From: Streptomyces sp. KMM 9044
GTDB lineage: Bacteria; Actinomycetota; Actinomycetes; Streptomycetales; Streptomycetaceae
DNA length: 64,000 bases
Direction: 5' to 3'
Assembly: GCF_024701375.2 (NCBI RefSeq)
Contig: NZ_CP113910.1
Span: forward strand, 1,612,001-1,676,000
Shown one piece after another: positions 62,081 to 64,000 of the stretch. Every line of letters begins with the position of its first letter. Position 1 is the first letter of the stretch. A program made the translations under genes and the position numbers. The notes under the pieces are model-generated. The model ran no database searches. It saw only the letters and a list, made by a program, of their open reading frames with translations, and had not been told where the DNA came from.

Positions 62081-63340
62081 GTGCCCAGCCCTTATCTCGC
62101 CCTGTTCGCCGCCCCCGGCAGCAAGGCCTTCTCGGCCGCGGGGTTCATCGGCCGGATGCCGTTGTCCATGATGGGCATCGGCGTGGTCACGATGGTTTCC
62201 CAGCTGACCGGCCGGTACGGGCTCGCCGGCGCCCTGTCGGCCACCATCGCCCTGGCCGCCGCGGTCGCGGGCCCGCAGGTCTCCCGTCTGGTGGACCAGT
62301 ACGGGCAGCGGCGGGTCCTGCGTCCGGTGACGCTGCTCGCACTGGCCGCGGCGGCGCTGCTGCTGTTCGCCGCGCACTACGGCTGGCCGGACTGGGCGCT
62401 CTTCGTCGCCTGCGCCGGTATCGGCTGCGTGCCGAGCCTCGGCGCGATGATCCGGGCCCGCTGGGCCGCCGTGTACCGCGGCACCCCTCAACTGCACACC
62501 GCGTACTCCTTCGAGTCCGTGGTGGACGAGATGTGCTTCATCTTCGGGCCGATCATCTCGATCGGGCTGTCCACGGCGTGGTTCCCCGAGGCCGGCCCGC
62601 TGTTCGCGGCCTGCTTCCTCGCGGTCGGCGTCTTCTGGCTGACGTCCCAGCACGCCACCGAGCCGGCCCCGCACCCGCGTGAGCGCTCGGACGACGGCCG
62701 CAAGGGCGCGGGGGGCGGTACGGCGCTGAGCTCCCCGGGCCTGCAGGTCCTGGTGGCCACCTTCGCGGCGACGGGGGCGATCTTCGGCGGCGTGGACGTG
62801 GTCACCGTGGCGTTCGCGGAGGAACGCGGGCACAAGGCCGCCGCCAGTGTGGTGCTCGCGGTGTACGCGCTGGGCTCCTGCGTGGCAGGCCTCGTGTTCG
62901 GGCTGATGCGCTTCGCCGGGGCGCCCGAGCGACGCTGGCTGCTGGGCATATGTGCGATGGCCGTGAGTATGATCCCCCTCCTACTGGTCGGAAACCTGCC
63001 GTTTCTGGCTGTGGCGCTGTTCGTTGCGGGTCTGTCCATCGCCCCCACGATGATCACGACGATGTCCCTCATCGAAGAGCACGTACCACGCGCGCAGCTC
63101 ACCGAAGGCATGACCTGGGTGAGCACCGGGCTCGCGGTCGGGGTCGCTCTCGGCTCCGCCGCGTCCGGCTGGGTGATCGACGCGGCAGGAGCGCGCGCCG
63201 GGTACGGGGTTCCGACGGTGTCGGGAGCCGTCGCGGTCGCGGTCGGTTTCCTCGGGTACCGCCGGCTGAAGCGGCCGGCTCCGGGTCGGGGAGGCTCCGT
63301 TGGGCAGCACGGCGAGCACGAGGAACGGAACATGGCGTAA
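62081..63340 (+). CDS. MFS transporter
   Basis: A 419-residue major facilitator: GFIGRMPLSMMGIGVVTMVS, VSRLVDQYGQRRVLRPVTLL (loop 2-3 motif), SFESVVDEMCFIFGPIISIG, VFGLMRFAGAPERRWLLGIC, SLIEEHVPRAQLTEGMTWVS. Twelve helices in two halves joined by a charged loop (EPAPHPRERSDDGRKGAGGG). GTG at 62081 follows CGGAGACC. Substrate unknown; the iron-box-like site hints at an iron or heme link. Its end overlaps the next gene by 41 nt. Confidence 0.85.
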   Translation: MPSPYLALFAAPGSKAFSAAGFIGRMPLSMMGIGVVTMVSQLTGRYGLAGALSATIALAAAVAGPQVSRLVDQYGQRRVLRPVTLLALAAAALLLFAAHYGWPDWALFVACAGIGCVPSLGAMIRARWAAVYRGTPQLHTAYSFESVVDEMCFIFGPIISIGLSTAWFPEAGPLFAACFLAVGVFWLTSQHATEPAPHPRERSDDGRKGAGGGTALSSPGLQVLVATFAATGAIFGGVDVVTVAFAEERGHKAAASVVLAVYALGSCVAGLVFGLMRFAGAPERRWLLGICAMAVSMIPLLLVGNLPFLAVALFVAGLSIAPTMITTMSLIEEHVPRAQLTEGMTWVSTGLAVGVALGSAASGWVIDAAGARAGYGVPTVSGAVAVAVGFLGYRRLKRPAPGRGGSVGQHGEHEERNMA

Positions 63341-64000
63341 CTGGGGAGGCACCGTCCTCGCCCGCCCCGCGCGGGAGGTCACGCCGGCCTCCGTCGACGA
63401 ACTGGCGGCGGCCGTGCGCCGGGCCGCCGAGGACGGCCTCCCGGTGAAGGCGGTGGGCACCGGGCACTCCTTCACCTCCATCGCGGCGACCGACGGTGTG
63501 CAGATCCGCCCGCATCTGCTGACGGGCATCCGGCACATCGACCGCGCGGCCGGTACCGTCACGGTCGAGGCCGGCACCCCGCTCAAGCGGCTCAACGCTG
63601 CTCTCGCGCGGGAGGGGCTGTCACTCACCAACATGGGGGACATCACGGAGCAGACCGTCTCCGGGGCCACCGGCACCGGCACCCACGGGACCGGCCGCGA
63701 CTCGGCATCGATCGCCGCGCAGATCCGGAGCCTGGAGCTGGTCACCGCCGACGGCTCGGTACTCACCTGCTCGCAGAAGGGGACCGACGAGGAGCGTGCG
63801 GTCTTCGCCGCCGCCCGGATCGGTCTCGGCGCCCTCGGCATCGTCTCCGCGATCACCTTCGCCGTCGAGCCGATCTTCCTGCTCACGGCCCGTGAGGAGC
63901 CGATGCCCCTGGACCGCGTCCTCACCGAGTTCGACGAACTGCACGCCGAGAACGAGCACTTCGAGTTCTACTGGTTCCCGCACACCGGAAACACCAACAC
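63300..64000 (+). CDS. D-arabinono-1,4-lactone oxidase family FAD enzyme (3' end outside window)
   Basis: About 233 residues are seen: TWRNWGGTVLARPAREVTPA, VKAVGTGHSFTSIAATDGVQ (flavin-linking His region), NMGDITEQTVSGATGTGTHG, ARIGLGALGIVSAITFAVEP, FEFYWFPHTGNT. This is the VAO-type FAD-linked aldonolactone oxidase family. TTG at 63300 with GGGGAGG six bases upstream is chosen because no in-frame ATG or GTG precedes the NWGG start. It overlaps the MFS end and is probably co-transcribed with it. Confidence 0.85.
   Translation, partial: MGSTASTRNGTWRNWGGTVLARPAREVTPASVDELAAAVRRAAEDGLPVKAVGTGHSFTSIAATDGVQIRPHLLTGIRHIDRAAGTVTVEAGTPLKRLNAALAREGLSLTNMGDITEQTVSGATGTGTHGTGRDSASIAAQIRSLELVTADGSVLTCSQKGTDEERAVFAAARIGLGALGIVSAITFAVEPIFLLTAREEPMPLDRVLTEFDELHAENEHFEFYWFPHTGNTN

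Overview
The window is high-G+C actinobacterial DNA, almost certainly from a Streptomyces. Support comes from the strong codon bias, frequent GTG/TTG starts, the cutRS / dut / DUF3710 / DUF3093 / DUF4193 / hemH gene order, and remnants of a pSAM2-type integrative element.

Layout. (1) 1-9.8 kb holds a sugar-binding lipoprotein facing a LacI regulator, an MFS exporter, and a reactive-sulfur (cst-like) locus: DUF302, a persulfide-dioxygenase/rhodanese fusion, two rhodaneses, a TauE permease and a CsoR-family repressor with the cysteine spacing of the persulfide sensor CstR. Four copies of one 16-bp operator lie in front of these genes. A CmtR-type Cd/Pb sensor coupled to a CDF-like transporter follows. 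(2) 9.8-24.5 kb is a decayed actinomycete integrative and conjugative element (AICE): a broken DUF2637 gene, a frameshifted TraSA/FtsK gene, a KorSA-like GntR repressor, an RsbW-like ATPase and a second GntR beside DUF1152. Its cargo is a Trypco2 protein plus a 1107-residue trypsin-STAND NTPase-TPR protein, the best candidate for an under-described defence or conflict system. The region ends at a 3' tRNA-Gly fragment, probably an attachment site. (3) 24.7-31.9 kb is a nest of mobile DNA: an IS701 element broken by an ISKra4-family element (9-bp target duplication) and by a group II intron, with an IS5 element inserted at its terminal CTAG. (4) 31.9-36.7 kb carries a small membrane protein, an HTH-methylase-specificity fusion without a nuclease, a VapBC pair and decayed sequence. 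(5) 36.7-42.6 kb has a large membrane protein, a truncated IS1380 transposase and a DDE element with 48-bp inverted ends. (6) 42.6-64 kb is conserved chromosome: a 23S rRNA-type methyltransferase, a potassium cluster (KimA-like permease, two TrkA proteins, KdpDE), DUF3159, an OB-fold protein, thioesterase-dut-DUF3710, cutRS, inositol monophosphatase, ferrochelatase, an MFS transporter and a cut-off aldonolactone oxidase.

In region 1, CstR probably represses persulfide detoxification until sulfane sulfur modifies its two cysteines. In region 2, KorSA-like and second-GntR operators would have controlled the transfer and accessory genes. The trypsin-STAND protein would be an NTP-driven switch whose TPR array senses a trigger and releases the protease. 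In region 6 the potassium genes form a transport and sensing group without the Kdp pump itself.

All names come from reading translations and motifs; no database search was possible. Frameshift calls could in part be sequencing errors.
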